This document shows, piece after piece, positions 8,024 through 15,500 of a stretch of 32,493 nt of DNA; position 1 is the first letter of the stretch, and every line of letters starts with the position of its first letter. The notes below the pieces were generated by a model, which made no database searches, was not told where the DNA came from, and worked only from the letters and a program-made list of their open reading frames with translations. The DNA is from Massilia sp. YIM B02763 (GTDB lineage: Bacteria > Pseudomonadota > Gammaproteobacteria > Burkholderiales > Burkholderiaceae_D), in NCBI RefSeq assembly GCF_030412015.1, contig NZ_JASNRD010000020.1, forward strand, positions 57,106 to 89,598, written 5' to 3'. The translations under genes and the position numbers were made by a program.

Positions 8024-8912
8024 GCACGACGTCGGCCGCGCCCAGGTTCTGCTCCAGGTAGGCGCGGCGCTTGGTGCCCGGAATCGGCACGATGTCGTCG
8101 CCCTTGCCCAGCAGCCAGGCCAGCGCCACCTGTCCCGGCGCCGCGCCGTGCGCCTGCGCGATGTCCTTGACCAGGGCAGCGATCTGCATGTTCTGGTCGA
8201 AGTTCTCGCCCTGCAGGCGCGGGTCGCCCTTCGAGCGGTAGTCGTCGGCGGCGTATTCCTCGGCGCGCTTGCCGGTACCCGTCAGGAAGCCGCGGCCCAG
8301 GGGGCTGAACGGCACCAGGCCGATGCCCAGTTCGCGCAGCGCGGGAATCACGTCCGCTTCCAGGTTGCGCTCCCAGATCGAGTATTCGCTCTGCAGCGCC
8401 GATACGGGCTGCACGGCGTGGGCGCGGCGGATCGTGTCGACGCCCGCTTCCGAGAGGCCGAAGTGCAGCACCTTGCCTTCGCGGATCAAGTCCTTCACGG
8501 TGCCGGCCACGTCCTCGATGGGCACGTTCGGGTCGACGCGGTGCTGGTACAGCAGGTCGATGCGGTCCGTGCGCAGGCGCCTGAGCGAAGCCTCGACGAC
8601 CTCGCGGATGTGCTCGGGCCGGCTGTCGGCGCCCTGGAACAGGCCCTGGCCGATGACGAAGCCGAACTTGGTCGCCAGCTGCACCTGGTCGCGGCGGCCT
8701 TCGAGCGCGCGGCCAAGCAATTCCTCGTTGGTGAAGGGGCCGTAGACCTCGGCCGTGTCGAGGAAGGTGCAGCCCAGGTCGATGGCGCGGTGGATCGTGG
8801 CGATCGATTCGGCATCGTCCGGCGTGCCGTAGGCGTGGCTCATGCCCATGCAGCCCAGGCCGATGGCCGATACCTCGAGTCCCTGGGTGCCGAGTGTGCG
8901 TTTTGCTAGCAT
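7923..8912 (-). CDS. Aldo/keto reductase (second, YajO/AKR13-like)
   Basis: The 329-aa aldo/keto reductase has catalytic Asp52 and Tyr57 (FLDTAEVYG), Lys82 (LATKFGF) and His124 (LLYQHRVDP). C-terminal cofactor motifs are QVALAWLLGKGDDIVPIPG and RRAYLEQNLGA. The sequence MGMSHAYG plus PLGRGFLTG is typical of the subgroup that reduces aldehydes, dicarbonyls or pyridoxal. A strong AAGGAG precedes the ATG. It is divergent from a LysR gene (114 bp), so it is the second reductase with its own divergent regulator in this window; the two enzymes are clearly different paralogues. The 3' end overlaps the sulfurtransferase. Confidence 0.94.
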   Translation of the reverse strand: MLAKRTLGTQGLEVSAIGLGCMGMSHAYGTPDDAESIATIHRAIDLGCTFLDTAEVYGPFTNEELLGRALEGRRDQVQLATKFGFVIGQGLFQGADSRPEHIREVVEASLRRLRTDRIDLLYQHRVDPNVPIEDVAGTVKDLIREGKVLHFGLSEAGVDTIRRAHAVQPVSALQSEYSIWERNLEADVIPALRELGIGLVPFSPLGRGFLTGTGKRAEEYAADDYRSKGDPRLQGENFDQNMQIAALVKDIAQAHGAAPGQVALAWLLGKGDDIVPIPGTKRRAYLEQNLGAADVVLTGDDMRRLDEALQTIGVAGPRYGERAMAMVDR

Positions 8913-9005
8913 GTGTTCTCCTTCGATGGATGCGCCGGGACGGCGCCGTTGACGACAATATATTCCTTGATCGATGCAAAGAGAACGCCAATAATCGCCG
9001 CATCA

Positions 9006-9023
9006 TTTTCCAAAAATGGAAAA
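9006..9023. promoter_or_regulatory. Palindromic operator candidate (LysR T-N11-A type)
   Basis: The perfect inverted repeat TTTTCCA-AAAA-TGGAAAA contains T-N11-A and sits 3 nt before the LysR start codon, in the 114-bp divergent interval. It also covers the only Shine-Dalgarno-like bases (GGAA). Autoregulation is the obvious role. In RNA the same repeat could fold and hide the ribosome site, though that stem would be AU-rich and weak. Confidence 0.5.
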
Positions 9024-9026
9024 CCC

Positions 9027-9923
9027 ATGGATTGGAACGACCTGAAGTATTTCCTCGAGGTGGCGCGCGGCGGCAGCCTCACGGCGGCATCGAACGCGCT
9101 GCGCGTGAGCCAGTCGACGGTCGGGCGCCGCATCGCCGAGCTGGAAGCGCGCCTCGACACGCGCCTGTTCGCGCGCCACCAGACCGGCTACTTCCTCACC
9201 GACGAGGGCCGTGCGATCCTGGCGCGAGCGGAAACGGTGGAGGAAAACATGCTGGCGTTCGAACGGGGCGCCTCGGGCCGCAACCCCGGCGTGTCCGGCA
9301 CCGTGCGCCTGGCCACGTCGGACAATATGGCATCCGACCTCCTGGTTCCCGCCCTGCCCGAGTTCATCCGCCGCCATCCGCAGCTGCGCCTGGAAATCCT
9401 CACGACGACGGCGACGGTGGAACTGGGACGGCGCGAGGCCGACCTGGCGCTGCGCATGGTCAGGCCCAGCCACGGCAACCTGAAGGTGCGCCGGCTCGGC
9501 GAGATGACCTATGGCGTGTACGGACGGCGCGACTACCTGGACCGCCATCCGGCGCGGGACGGCGATCCGCTGGCGGGACGCGGGTGGATCGTGTGGGACG
9601 AAGCGCATGCGCACCTGCCGGCGGCGCAATGGCTGGCGCAGCGCGCGCCCAGTGCGCCGGTGGCGCTGGCCACGTCCAGCCTGCGCACGCAGATCGCGGC
9701 CGTGCAGGCCGGCATCGGCCTGGCCGTGCTGCCCGACTTCCTGGCCGTCGGAGACGGCCTGGTCCGCGTGCTGCCGTCGGAACACGTGTTCAGCAACGGC
9801 GTGTGGCTGGTGATGCATGCCGACCTGGGGGCGTCGGCACGGATACGCGCGGTGGCGGACTTCCTCGCGGAAGTGGTCATCCGCGCCAATCCGGAACTGT
9901 CGGGGCGCTGGATGGGCGCCTGA
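9027..9923 (+). CDS. LysR-family transcriptional regulator
   Basis: The 298-aa protein has an N-terminal winged HTH (about residues 2-60; GGSLTAASNALRVSQSTVGR with LDTRLFARHQTGYFLTDEG) and a C-terminal effector-binding domain (about 90-290; LEILTTTATVELGRREADLA and AAVQAGIGLAVLPDFLA). The start at 9027 is chosen because MDWNDLKYFLEVARGG is the canonical LysR beginning; a 38-residue upstream extension reads through the promoter. Divergent placement next to the aldo/keto reductase makes that gene the likely target, using the palindrome just before this start. The inducer is unknown. Confidence 0.94.
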   Translation: MDWNDLKYFLEVARGGSLTAASNALRVSQSTVGRRIAELEARLDTRLFARHQTGYFLTDEGRAILARAETVEENMLAFERGASGRNPGVSGTVRLATSDNMASDLLVPALPEFIRRHPQLRLEILTTTATVELGRREADLALRMVRPSHGNLKVRRLGEMTYGVYGRRDYLDRHPARDGDPLAGRGWIVWDEAHAHLPAAQWLAQRAPSAPVALATSSLRTQIAAVQAGIGLAVLPDFLAVGDGLVRVLPSEHVFSNGVWLVMHADLGASARIRAVADFLAEVVIRANPELSGRWMGA

Positions 9924-9926
9924 ACG

Positions 9927-10019
9927 TCAGTGCGCGTTCGCGCCCTTGCGGACAACCACGTTTTCGCGCATGACCTGGAGCAGCACACGCAGCCAGACGA
10001 TCTCTTGTTCGACACTCAT
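9927..10019 (-). CDS. Possible 30-aa small protein
   Basis: A short open frame begins MSVEQEIVWLRVLLQVMREN and ends in a basic tail; it is antisense and convergent to the LysR gene with a 3-bp gap. The peptide would form one amphipathic helix with mixed charge. It is read out of an AT-rich, promoter-like stretch (10020-10095), but no strong ribosome binding site is visible. No family is recognised. It may be a chance frame. Confidence 0.28.
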   Translation of the reverse strand: MSVEQEIVWLRVLLQVMRENVVVRKGANAH

Positions 10020-10425
10020 TGTTGCACCATTCAAAAAAGAAAGATTTAATGCATTCTAGCAATTTTCAAGATCATTTGATAGATTTATCGATAAGTGTGT
10101 CGTAGTTGTGTCTTTCCGGCGTCAGAATCAGGGTTGCGAGGCATGGAATTGACGATCGCGACGACAACTCAGCATTGGAGGGCGTTACCGGCGCCGATGG
10201 CCCGTATTCCTCGCTTCATTGCGGCGGCGTCGAAGAGGCTCCTTTGGGCGATCCGCCTGGACAGCACGCGCCGATGCCGCGCGCCACCGACCAAGTCGTG
10301 ACGAGCGTTGATATTTCCTGCGAAACATTGATTCTCATCAAGCGATCGAGGGTTACCAGAGGCGGGCATCCATTCCCACACTATGATCCCAGGGCCGATC
10401 AACCTCATCGACGTCTGGAGACCCC
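10020..10425. other. Gene-poor, AT-richer intergenic stretch upstream of the toxin-like locus
   Basis: About 400 bp with no convincing gene. Frames at 10095-10301 and 10106-10429 show no family pattern or ribosome site. The first ~75 bp are unusually AT-rich for this genome. Small symmetric sites are TTATCGATAA at 10085-10094 (perfect 10-bp palindrome) and TTGAT-TCTC-ATCAA at 10328-10341. A -10-like TATGAT lies at 10382-10387, 38 nt before the next ATG, without a clear -35. Base composition suggests acquired or regulatory DNA. Confidence 0.5.
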
Positions 10426-10740
10426 ATGAAGCTACGTTACAGTCTGGCATTAATCCTCGGTATTTCCCTGTTCAACAGCGGGCACGCACGCGTCGCCCAG
10501 GAGGGCACGCCATCCTCGACAGCCAAGACAGTGCAGCTGGCCGACAAGCAGGAAAAAGAGAAAGCTCCCCTCGTCGCCTGCGACGTCAATGCCGATGTCC
10601 AGCAGTGCTGCTCTGCCGCAAAGTGCGGTGGTAATGTGCTGAGCAACCGCGACCGCCACAACTGCAAGGTCAAGAGCGGCGGCAAGAGCTGGCATCCGGC
10701 GGCCCGCGGCGGTGAACCGGCAGTCTGCGTTCGGCCCTGA
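10426..10740 (+). CDS. Small exported six-cysteine protein of unknown function
   Basis: The 104-aa product starts with a Sec signal peptide (MKLRYSLALILGISLFNSG, cleavage probably after GHA). A Lys/Glu-rich linker to residue ~48 follows, then a compact domain with Cys52, Cys61, Cys62, Cys67, Cys80 and Cys101. Six cysteines with an adjacent pair suggest three disulfides in the periplasm or outside the cell. GGAG precedes the ATG. No family was recognised. Only 27 bp separate it from the ETX/MTX2-like gene on the same strand, so the two probably form an operon. A partner, chaperone, modulator or toxin role are all possible and unproven. Confidence 0.72.
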   Translation: MKLRYSLALILGISLFNSGHARVAQEGTPSSTAKTVQLADKQEKEKAPLVACDVNADVQQCCSAAKCGGNVLSNRDRHNCKVKSGGKSWHPAARGGEPAVCVRP

Positions 10741-10767
10741 CCCAGTCACCAGCGAGGAAAGACGAAC

Positions 10768-11625
10768 ATGACGCAAATCAGCGATCTGCGCAAGATCATC
10801 CAGGACTGGGGAACGTGGTTCGCAGCGCAATACGACACGCGCTGCAAATGGGTCGACCTGTACGCCGAAAATCCGGACATGAAGGGCTATCCGACGCGGC
10901 GCCTGACGGTGAAGGTCGGCCCGGCCGTGCTGAACATGGTGCCGACCCAGGCGCTGCCCAGCATCGCGTTCGAAGACGAACGCCACAACAATACCGACAT
11001 CGAGACGCTGTCGACGTTCTCGTTCAACGAGGAAACCACATCGACATTTTCATGGTCGCTCACGGAAAGCATCGACGTCGGCACCCGCGCCTCCGTGTCG
11101 GCGCCGCTGCCGGCCGGCTTCAAGGCCGACCTGGAAACCTCGGTGAACATCGGTCTGTCTTCCACCCAGCAGCAGGAAGACAGCACGACACGGTACTGGG
11201 CCAGGGAAGAACAGGTCAGCGTCCCGCCACGTACGCTGATCAAGGCCAAGATGGTGATCATGCAGGAAAAGTACGACATGGACTTCGTCGCCGATGTCAC
11301 CCTCAGCGGCTACGTCGCGATCTGGCTGCAGGACAAGCGTGACGTCAACAACAAGAACGGTTCGGACCTGCACTGGCTCTGGTTCATTCCTGTCTCCAGC
11401 GTCTTCCGGGACCGCCCCGTCGACGGCTACCACGTGATCTCGGGAGGCACGGTGCAATTCCAATCCCGCGGGCGCTTCGTCGGGGTCCAGGGATTCAAGT
11501 GCATTATCCAGTACGAGCAATTCTCGCTCGCTCCGTCCGCCGACGGCGCGCCGCCGCAGGCGCCGACGAAGACCTGGGAAGAGCTGGTCGAAGGCTACGG
11601 CATCGTCCCTGCGGACGCGTTCTAG
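10768..11625 (+). CDS. ETX/MTX2-like (aerolysin-type) beta-pore-forming protein
   Basis: The 285-aa protein's central half matches the aerolysin/ETX-MTX2 pattern: NNTDIETLSTFSFNEETTST (residues 74-93), the Ser/Thr-rich strand FSWSLTESIDV, then an alternating hydrophobic/polar stretch at about 98-132 around SAPLPAGFKADLETSVNIGL that would be the membrane-insertion hairpin, then TRYWAREEQVSVPPRTLIKA and DMDFVADVTLSGYVAIW. The VPP-R-T strand and following 'G....W' strand are characteristic. Residues 1-65 and 200-285 would form the receptor-binding or variable parts. Cysteines are only at 26 and 245. No signal peptide is visible. GAGGAAAG precedes the ATG. Pore formation is inferred from the fold; the target is unknown. 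Confidence 0.72.
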   Translation: MTQISDLRKIIQDWGTWFAAQYDTRCKWVDLYAENPDMKGYPTRRLTVKVGPAVLNMVPTQALPSIAFEDERHNNTDIETLSTFSFNEETTSTFSWSLTESIDVGTRASVSAPLPAGFKADLETSVNIGLSSTQQQEDSTTRYWAREEQVSVPPRTLIKAKMVIMQEKYDMDFVADVTLSGYVAIWLQDKRDVNNKNGSDLHWLWFIPVSSVFRDRPVDGYHVISGGTVQFQSRGRFVGVQGFKCIIQYEQFSLAPSADGAPPQAPTKTWEELVEGYGIVPADAF

Positions 11626-12209
11626 CGCCCATTGCGCGGCCACGTCCTCGGCAGCGTGGGGTGCCAGGAACGGGCCGCGCTGCGCGCCGTCTCGAACGGC
11701 GAGCGCTGCCGTCCCGACGAGCGGGAGCTGAGCAGCATACTGTCGAAACTGCCGAACCCGGTATCGTAGGGCACATGCTGTGAACGCGGCGGCGACCATT
11801 CCGCTTCCGCGGCCGCAAACGGCGGCTGCGACTGCAGCAGTTCCACCTGCTCGGCCAGCGACCGCACCTTCTCGCGCAGCGCCGCCAGCTCCCGGTCCTT
11901 GTCGGCCAGCGCCTGCGCTTGTTCCTGACGCAAGGCCTGCATGCGCCCTTCCGCATCCGCATGCAGCCGGTCGGCCAGTTGCTCCACGAGCGCCGCCAGC
12001 GCACCCGCCGTATCCTCGCGCCGCATGCCCGGCGCGTCGCCGCCCTCTTCCTCCTCGCGCAACTCCCTCAGCAGGCGGTGGATCGTCGACTTGGAGCCGA
12101 CGTCGCCCAGGCCGTGGCGCACGGCGTCGACGGAGGGATGCAGGCCCTGCGCCAGCAAGCCGTCGCGGATGGCCCGCACCTGGGACTTGGTGATGCCGCT
12201 GCGCGCCAT
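11622..12209 (-). CDS. KfrA-like DNA-binding protein with coiled coil
   Basis: The 195-aa protein has an N-terminal KfrA_N-type domain (about residues 4-55; GITKSQVRAIRDGLLAQG and GSKSTIHRLLREL) followed by a predicted coiled coil (about 66-127, Ala/Leu/Gln/Glu heptads) and a Ser/Pro/Arg-rich tail. KfrA proteins of plasmids bind operator repeats and autoregulate; chromosomal versions are of unknown role. GAGGAGG overlaps the end of the antiporter gene, 12 bp upstream on the same strand, so the two are an operon. Its stop shares CTAG (11622-11625) with the convergent pore-forming gene. Partners and targets are not visible. Confidence 0.82.
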   Translation of the reverse strand: MARSGITKSQVRAIRDGLLAQGLHPSVDAVRHGLGDVGSKSTIHRLLRELREEEEGGDAPGMRREDTAGALAALVEQLADRLHADAEGRMQALRQEQAQALADKDRELAALREKVRSLAEQVELLQSQPPFAAAEAEWSPPRSQHVPYDTGFGSFDSMLLSSRSSGRQRSPFETARSAARSWHPTLPRTWPRNGR

Positions 12210-12221
12210 GGCGAAACCTCC

Positions 12222-13430
12222 TCAGGAACTGGCCTGCTCCACCAGGGCGCGATGCTCCTGGCGGTTCAGCTTCGGATGGACGAAGGGGACCGTCAGCATC
12301 GTGCTGCCGACGGCCATCAGGAGCAGCGCCGTGAAGGTTTCGCTGGTGATGATGCCCTTGTCCAGCAGGATGTTGGCGAAGATGATCTCGATGAGGCCCT
12401 TGGTCTGCAGCAGCCAGCCGATGATCGTCGCTTCCCCGCTCTTCCAGCCCAGCAGCCGGCCGGCGATGTGGGCGCCCGCGAGCTTGCCGGCGACGGACGC
12501 GAGCAACAGCAGTCCGCCGGCGAAGAACACGGCGTAGCCCCCCATGTCCCACTTGGTGCGCAGGCCCGTGCTGAGGAAGAACACGGGCATCAGCACCAGC
12601 AGCACGTTCTTGAAAAGCGCATCCAGCTTCTCGCGGCCGAACCAGTCGGCGTCCATCACGACGCCGGCCAGGAAGGCGCCCACCATGAAGTGCAGGCCGG
12701 CCCAGTCGGCGCCGAAGCCGCAGGCGATCAGCCAGATCAGCGCCACGTACCAGCGGTCGGACTCCTCCGCGCGCGCCATCAGGCGGCGGAACACGAAGGT
12801 CAGCAAGGTGAACGCGGCCAGGAAGCCGAACTGGCGGCCCATGCGCTCCCAGTCGAGCATGATCAGCGCCAGCACGCCCCAGATGGCGACGTCGTCCAGG
12901 CTGGCGTAGCGCAGGATGCGCTGGCCCATGGGCTGGCGCAGGATGTCGAGCTTTTCCATCAGCAGCACCAGCACCGGCAGCGCCGTCACGGCGCAGGCCA
13001 TGCCGGTGCCGAGCAGGAATTGCCAGGTCGCGGCCTTGGGGCCGATCCAGCCCTGGTAGCCGAGCAGCAGGAAGGCGGCGGCGCAGCCGAACAGCAGGGG
13101 CATGCCGAGCGACAGCCCGGCCGTGGTGGCGCTCTCGCCGCGGAACTGCCATACCTTCTTGAGATCGAGCTCGATCCCGGCCAGCATCACGAACAGCATC
13201 ACCCCCCATTGGGCGATGCCGTTCAGGGTTTTCACCACGTCCGGGTTGAAGACGAACTTGTGATATTCGGGGAACACGGCCCCCATGACGCCGGGGCCGA
13301 GCACGATGCCCATGATGATCTGGACGATCGCGAGCGGGGCGACATAATCGGTCCGGCCGAGGCGCCAGACCAGGAAAGGTACGACGAAAATCAACAGCAT
13401 CGCGAGCAGGAAAATCTCGGTGGTGCTCAT
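12222..13430 (-). CDS. CPA2-family monovalent cation:proton antiporter
   Basis: The 402-aa protein has 11-13 TM segments and no TrkA_N or universal-stress domain at the C-terminus, unlike full-length Kef proteins. Features of the Na+/H+ exchanger (CPA2) fold include MLFVMLAGIELDLKKV, the TM helix pair with SLDDVAIWGVLAL (acidic pair), HFMVGAFLAGVVM, FFLSTGLRTKWDM and LLQTKGLIEIIFANILL. It would exchange Na+ or K+ for H+ across the inner membrane. AAGGAG lies just before the ATG. A near-perfect palindrome upstream suggests regulation by a local repressor. It is followed in the same operon by the KfrA-like gene. Confidence 0.9.
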   Translation of the reverse strand: MSTTEIFLLAMLLIFVVPFLVWRLGRTDYVAPLAIVQIIMGIVLGPGVMGAVFPEYHKFVFNPDVVKTLNGIAQWGVMLFVMLAGIELDLKKVWQFRGESATTAGLSLGMPLLFGCAAAFLLLGYQGWIGPKAATWQFLLGTGMACAVTALPVLVLLMEKLDILRQPMGQRILRYASLDDVAIWGVLALIMLDWERMGRQFGFLAAFTLLTFVFRRLMARAEESDRWYVALIWLIACGFGADWAGLHFMVGAFLAGVVMDADWFGREKLDALFKNVLLVLMPVFFLSTGLRTKWDMGGYAVFFAGGLLLLASVAGKLAGAHIAGRLLGWKSGEATIIGWLLQTKGLIEIIFANILLDKGIITSETFTALLLMAVGSTMLTVPFVHPKLNRQEHRALVEQASS

Positions 13431-13444
13431 TGGGTCTCCTTCAA

Positions 13445-13472
13445 CGTTACGTAATTATGTAATGGTGTAACG
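13445..13472. promoter_or_regulatory. Operator candidate upstream of the antiporter gene
   Basis: TTACGTAATTATGTAA (13447-13462) is a 16-bp palindrome with one mismatched pair. It lies inside a wider inverted repeat CGTTAC (13445-13450) / GTAACG (13467-13472). It starts 5 bp upstream of the AAGGAG of the antiporter gene, so a bound protein would block transcription or initiation. The symmetry suits a dimeric repressor, but the identity of the regulator is unknown. Confidence 0.5.
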
Positions 13473-13546
13473 ACGGAGATGGTACCCAACAATTGATTAA
13501 CTGCAAAGCAATTTTGTACTGGCAGAAATGCTAGTATCCATGCCGT

Positions 13547-13626
13547 GGTCCCCGCGCAGGCGGGGACCCCAGCTCTCGACGAAACCGGTGAGCGCGCAAC
13601 AATTGGGCCCCTGCCTTCGCAGGGGC
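13547..13626. repeat. Paired GC-rich hairpins (REP/BIME-like element)
   Basis: Two perfect hairpins: GGTCCCCGC-GCAG-GCGGGGACC (13547-13568, 9-bp stem) and GCCCCTGC-CTTC-GCAGGGGC (13607-13626, 8-bp stem), 38 bp apart and followed by GACGGG. Partial copies occur at 2205-2280 and 32452-32469. The element lies between the antiporter promoter and the 3' end of the amidohydrolase gene. It may also act as a transcription-end or mRNA-stability structure, since no U-rich tract follows. Confidence 0.68.
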
Positions 13627-13650
13627 GACGGGCGTGCGCCGGAGACTGGC

Positions 13651-15423
13651 TTAGCGGTTCTGGTACCCGCCATACGCCGCCACTGGGCTCCACGCCGGCG
13701 ACACCGCCGGCAGCTTCGGTGCCAGTTGCTCGTACGGGCCGGCGCCATGCACGACCTTCCCGTTAACCACCGTCAGCACGCTTTCCAGGCGCTTGACGCC
13801 CTCGACGTCCATCGTGAACACGTCCTTCGGCAGCACCACCAGGTCCGCGTACTGACCGCGGGCGATGGTACCTTTCAGCTTCTCTTCGCCGCTCATCCAC
13901 GCAGAGCCCGTCGTCATCAGCTTCAGCGCCTGGTAGCGCGACGGCACGTCCTTGTCCTGCCAGATCTTCATGCCGCCGGCCGTCTTGCCCGTCATGGCCC
14001 AGTACACCGACGGCCACGGGTTGTAGCTGGAGACGCGGGTGCCGTCCGTGCCCAGGCCGACGGGCACGCCCGCGGCGAGCAGCTTGCGGATCGGCGGCAT
14101 CTGGCGCGTCTGGGCGCCGTAGCGCTTCCAGTAGGCCTCGCCCTGGAAGTGCATGCGGTCCTGCACGGCGACGCCGCCGCCCAGCTTCTTGATCCTTGCG
14201 ATGTCGGCGTCCGTGATCGTCTCCGCGTGGTCGATGATGAAGCGCAGGCCGTTCAAGGGCGTGCGCGCATTCACCTTCTCGATCACGTCCAGGTCGCGCG
14301 CGATGCTCTCGCCGTAGGTCGCGTGCAGGCGGAACGGCCAACGGTTCTTGACGAGCAGTTCGACCACGCGTTCCAGCTCGCTCTCCATTGAGGCCGGCAG
14401 CTCGGGGCGCGGCTCCAGGAAGTTCTCGAAGTCGGCCGCGCTGGCGACGAGGTTCTCGCCGCCGCCTTCGGCCGAGAAGCCGTTCGGGTAGAACATGTGG
14501 TCGTTCTGCTTCGGGTGGGTGAGCGTCAGCCAGCGCTGGAAGTCTTCCAGCTCCTTGCCGGCGCGCTGGGCGAACAGGTAGTAGGACGTACGCACCGTCA
14601 GCTTGCCGTCCTTGGCCAGCTGCAGCGAGACGCCGTAGTCGTCCGGGTAGTTCTGGAAGCCGCCGCCGGCGTCGATGGCGCTCGTCACGCCCAGGCGGTT
14701 CAGCTCGCGGTAGAAGTGCAGCGTCGAATTGACCTGGTCGGCCGGCGACAGTTTATTGGTCTTGGCCAGCGTCGAATACAGGATCAGGGCGTTCGGCTTG
14801 GCGATCAGCTTGCCGGTCGGCTTGCCGTCCGCGCCGATCTCCACTTCGCCATCCTTGTACTGCGTATCCTTGCTGTAGCCCAGGGTCTCGATGCCTTTCT
14901 TGTTGAGGAAGCCCAGGCCGTACAGGTAGAGGATGAACACGGGCTTGTCCGGCACCGCGGCATTGATTTCCTCCAGCGTCGGCAGGCGTTTTTCCGCGAA
15001 CTGGTATTCGTTCCAGCCGCCCACGACCTTCACCCATTCGCCGTCCGGCGTGCGCACGGCCTGCTCCTTGAGCATCTCCAGCGCGCGCTTCAGGGTCGTG
15101 ACGCCGTCCCAGCGCAGCTCCATATTGTAGTTCAGGCCTTCGCGGATCACGTGCAGGTGCGAGTCGTTCAGGCCCGGGATCACGGTGCGTCCGCCGGCGT
15201 CGATCACCTGCGTGTCCGCCTGCTTCAGTTTCAGGACCTGGGCGTTCGTGCCGGTAGCGAGCACCTTGCCGTCCTTGACGGCGACGGCCTGCACGAACTC
15301 GCCTTCCTTGACCATGGTGGCGACCTTGCCGTTGGTGAGGATCAGGTCGGCTTGGGCGTGGACGGCGCCGGCAACGAGCAGGCTGGCGAGCGTGGCGGCA
15401 ATGGTGGTCTGGACGGGTTTCAT
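13651..15423 (-). CDS. Exported YtcJ-like amidohydrolase (Amidohydro_3)
   Basis: The 590-aa metal-dependent amidohydrolase has a signal peptide (MKPVQTTIAATLASLLVAGA, cleavage near VHAQA), then the N-terminal beta-sandwich (DLILTNGKVATM), His89 and His91 of the metal site (LNDSHLHVI), FRLHATYGES, IDHAETI and LGTDGTRVSSYNPW, and the closing ADLVVLPKDVFT strand. Members hydrolyse amide or cyclic C-N bonds, and the substrate is generally unknown. AGGGAGAAC precedes the ATG. It shares most motifs with the unexported protein encoded at 29441-31300, so the window holds a periplasmic and a cytoplasmic version. It is downstream of the pirin-OsmC cluster on the same strand but separated by a palindromic repeat. 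Confidence 0.93.
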   Translation of the reverse strand: MKPVQTTIAATLASLLVAGAVHAQADLILTNGKVATMVKEGEFVQAVAVKDGKVLATGTNAQVLKLKQADTQVIDAGGRTVIPGLNDSHLHVIREGLNYNMELRWDGVTTLKRALEMLKEQAVRTPDGEWVKVVGGWNEYQFAEKRLPTLEEINAAVPDKPVFILYLYGLGFLNKKGIETLGYSKDTQYKDGEVEIGADGKPTGKLIAKPNALILYSTLAKTNKLSPADQVNSTLHFYRELNRLGVTSAIDAGGGFQNYPDDYGVSLQLAKDGKLTVRTSYYLFAQRAGKELEDFQRWLTLTHPKQNDHMFYPNGFSAEGGGENLVASAADFENFLEPRPELPASMESELERVVELLVKNRWPFRLHATYGESIARDLDVIEKVNARTPLNGLRFIIDHAETITDADIARIKKLGGGVAVQDRMHFQGEAYWKRYGAQTRQMPPIRKLLAAGVPVGLGTDGTRVSSYNPWPSVYWAMTGKTAGGMKIWQDKDVPSRYQALKLMTTGSAWMSGEEKLKGTIARGQYADLVVLPKDVFTMDVEGVKRLESVLTVVNGKVVHGAGPYEQLAPKLPAVSPAWSPVAAYGGYQNR

Positions 15424-15500
15424 AGTGTTCTCCCTCTGTTTTGGATGGACGTAGGCAGCCGCACCGCATGCGGCGTGAATGGATTTTTATTTGGTTTGGA

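Noticed and set aside
10095..10429. Two short plus-strand frames before the six-cysteine gene
   Set aside because: There is no ribosome site, no family pattern, and composition near random; kept as intergenic.
11622..12209. KfrA-like gene as evidence of an integrated plasmid
   Set aside because: No partition, replication or conjugation genes accompany it, and it is tightly linked to a chromosomal-type antiporter gene.
11050..13209. 719-residue minus-strand open frame spanning the pore-forming, KfrA-like and antiporter genes
   Set aside because: It is a frame shadow; the three real genes explain the same DNA with recognisable domains.
13547..13626. Paired hairpins as a CRISPR fragment
   Set aside because: There are only two unlike hairpins, no regular spacers and no cas genes; related copies are dispersed.
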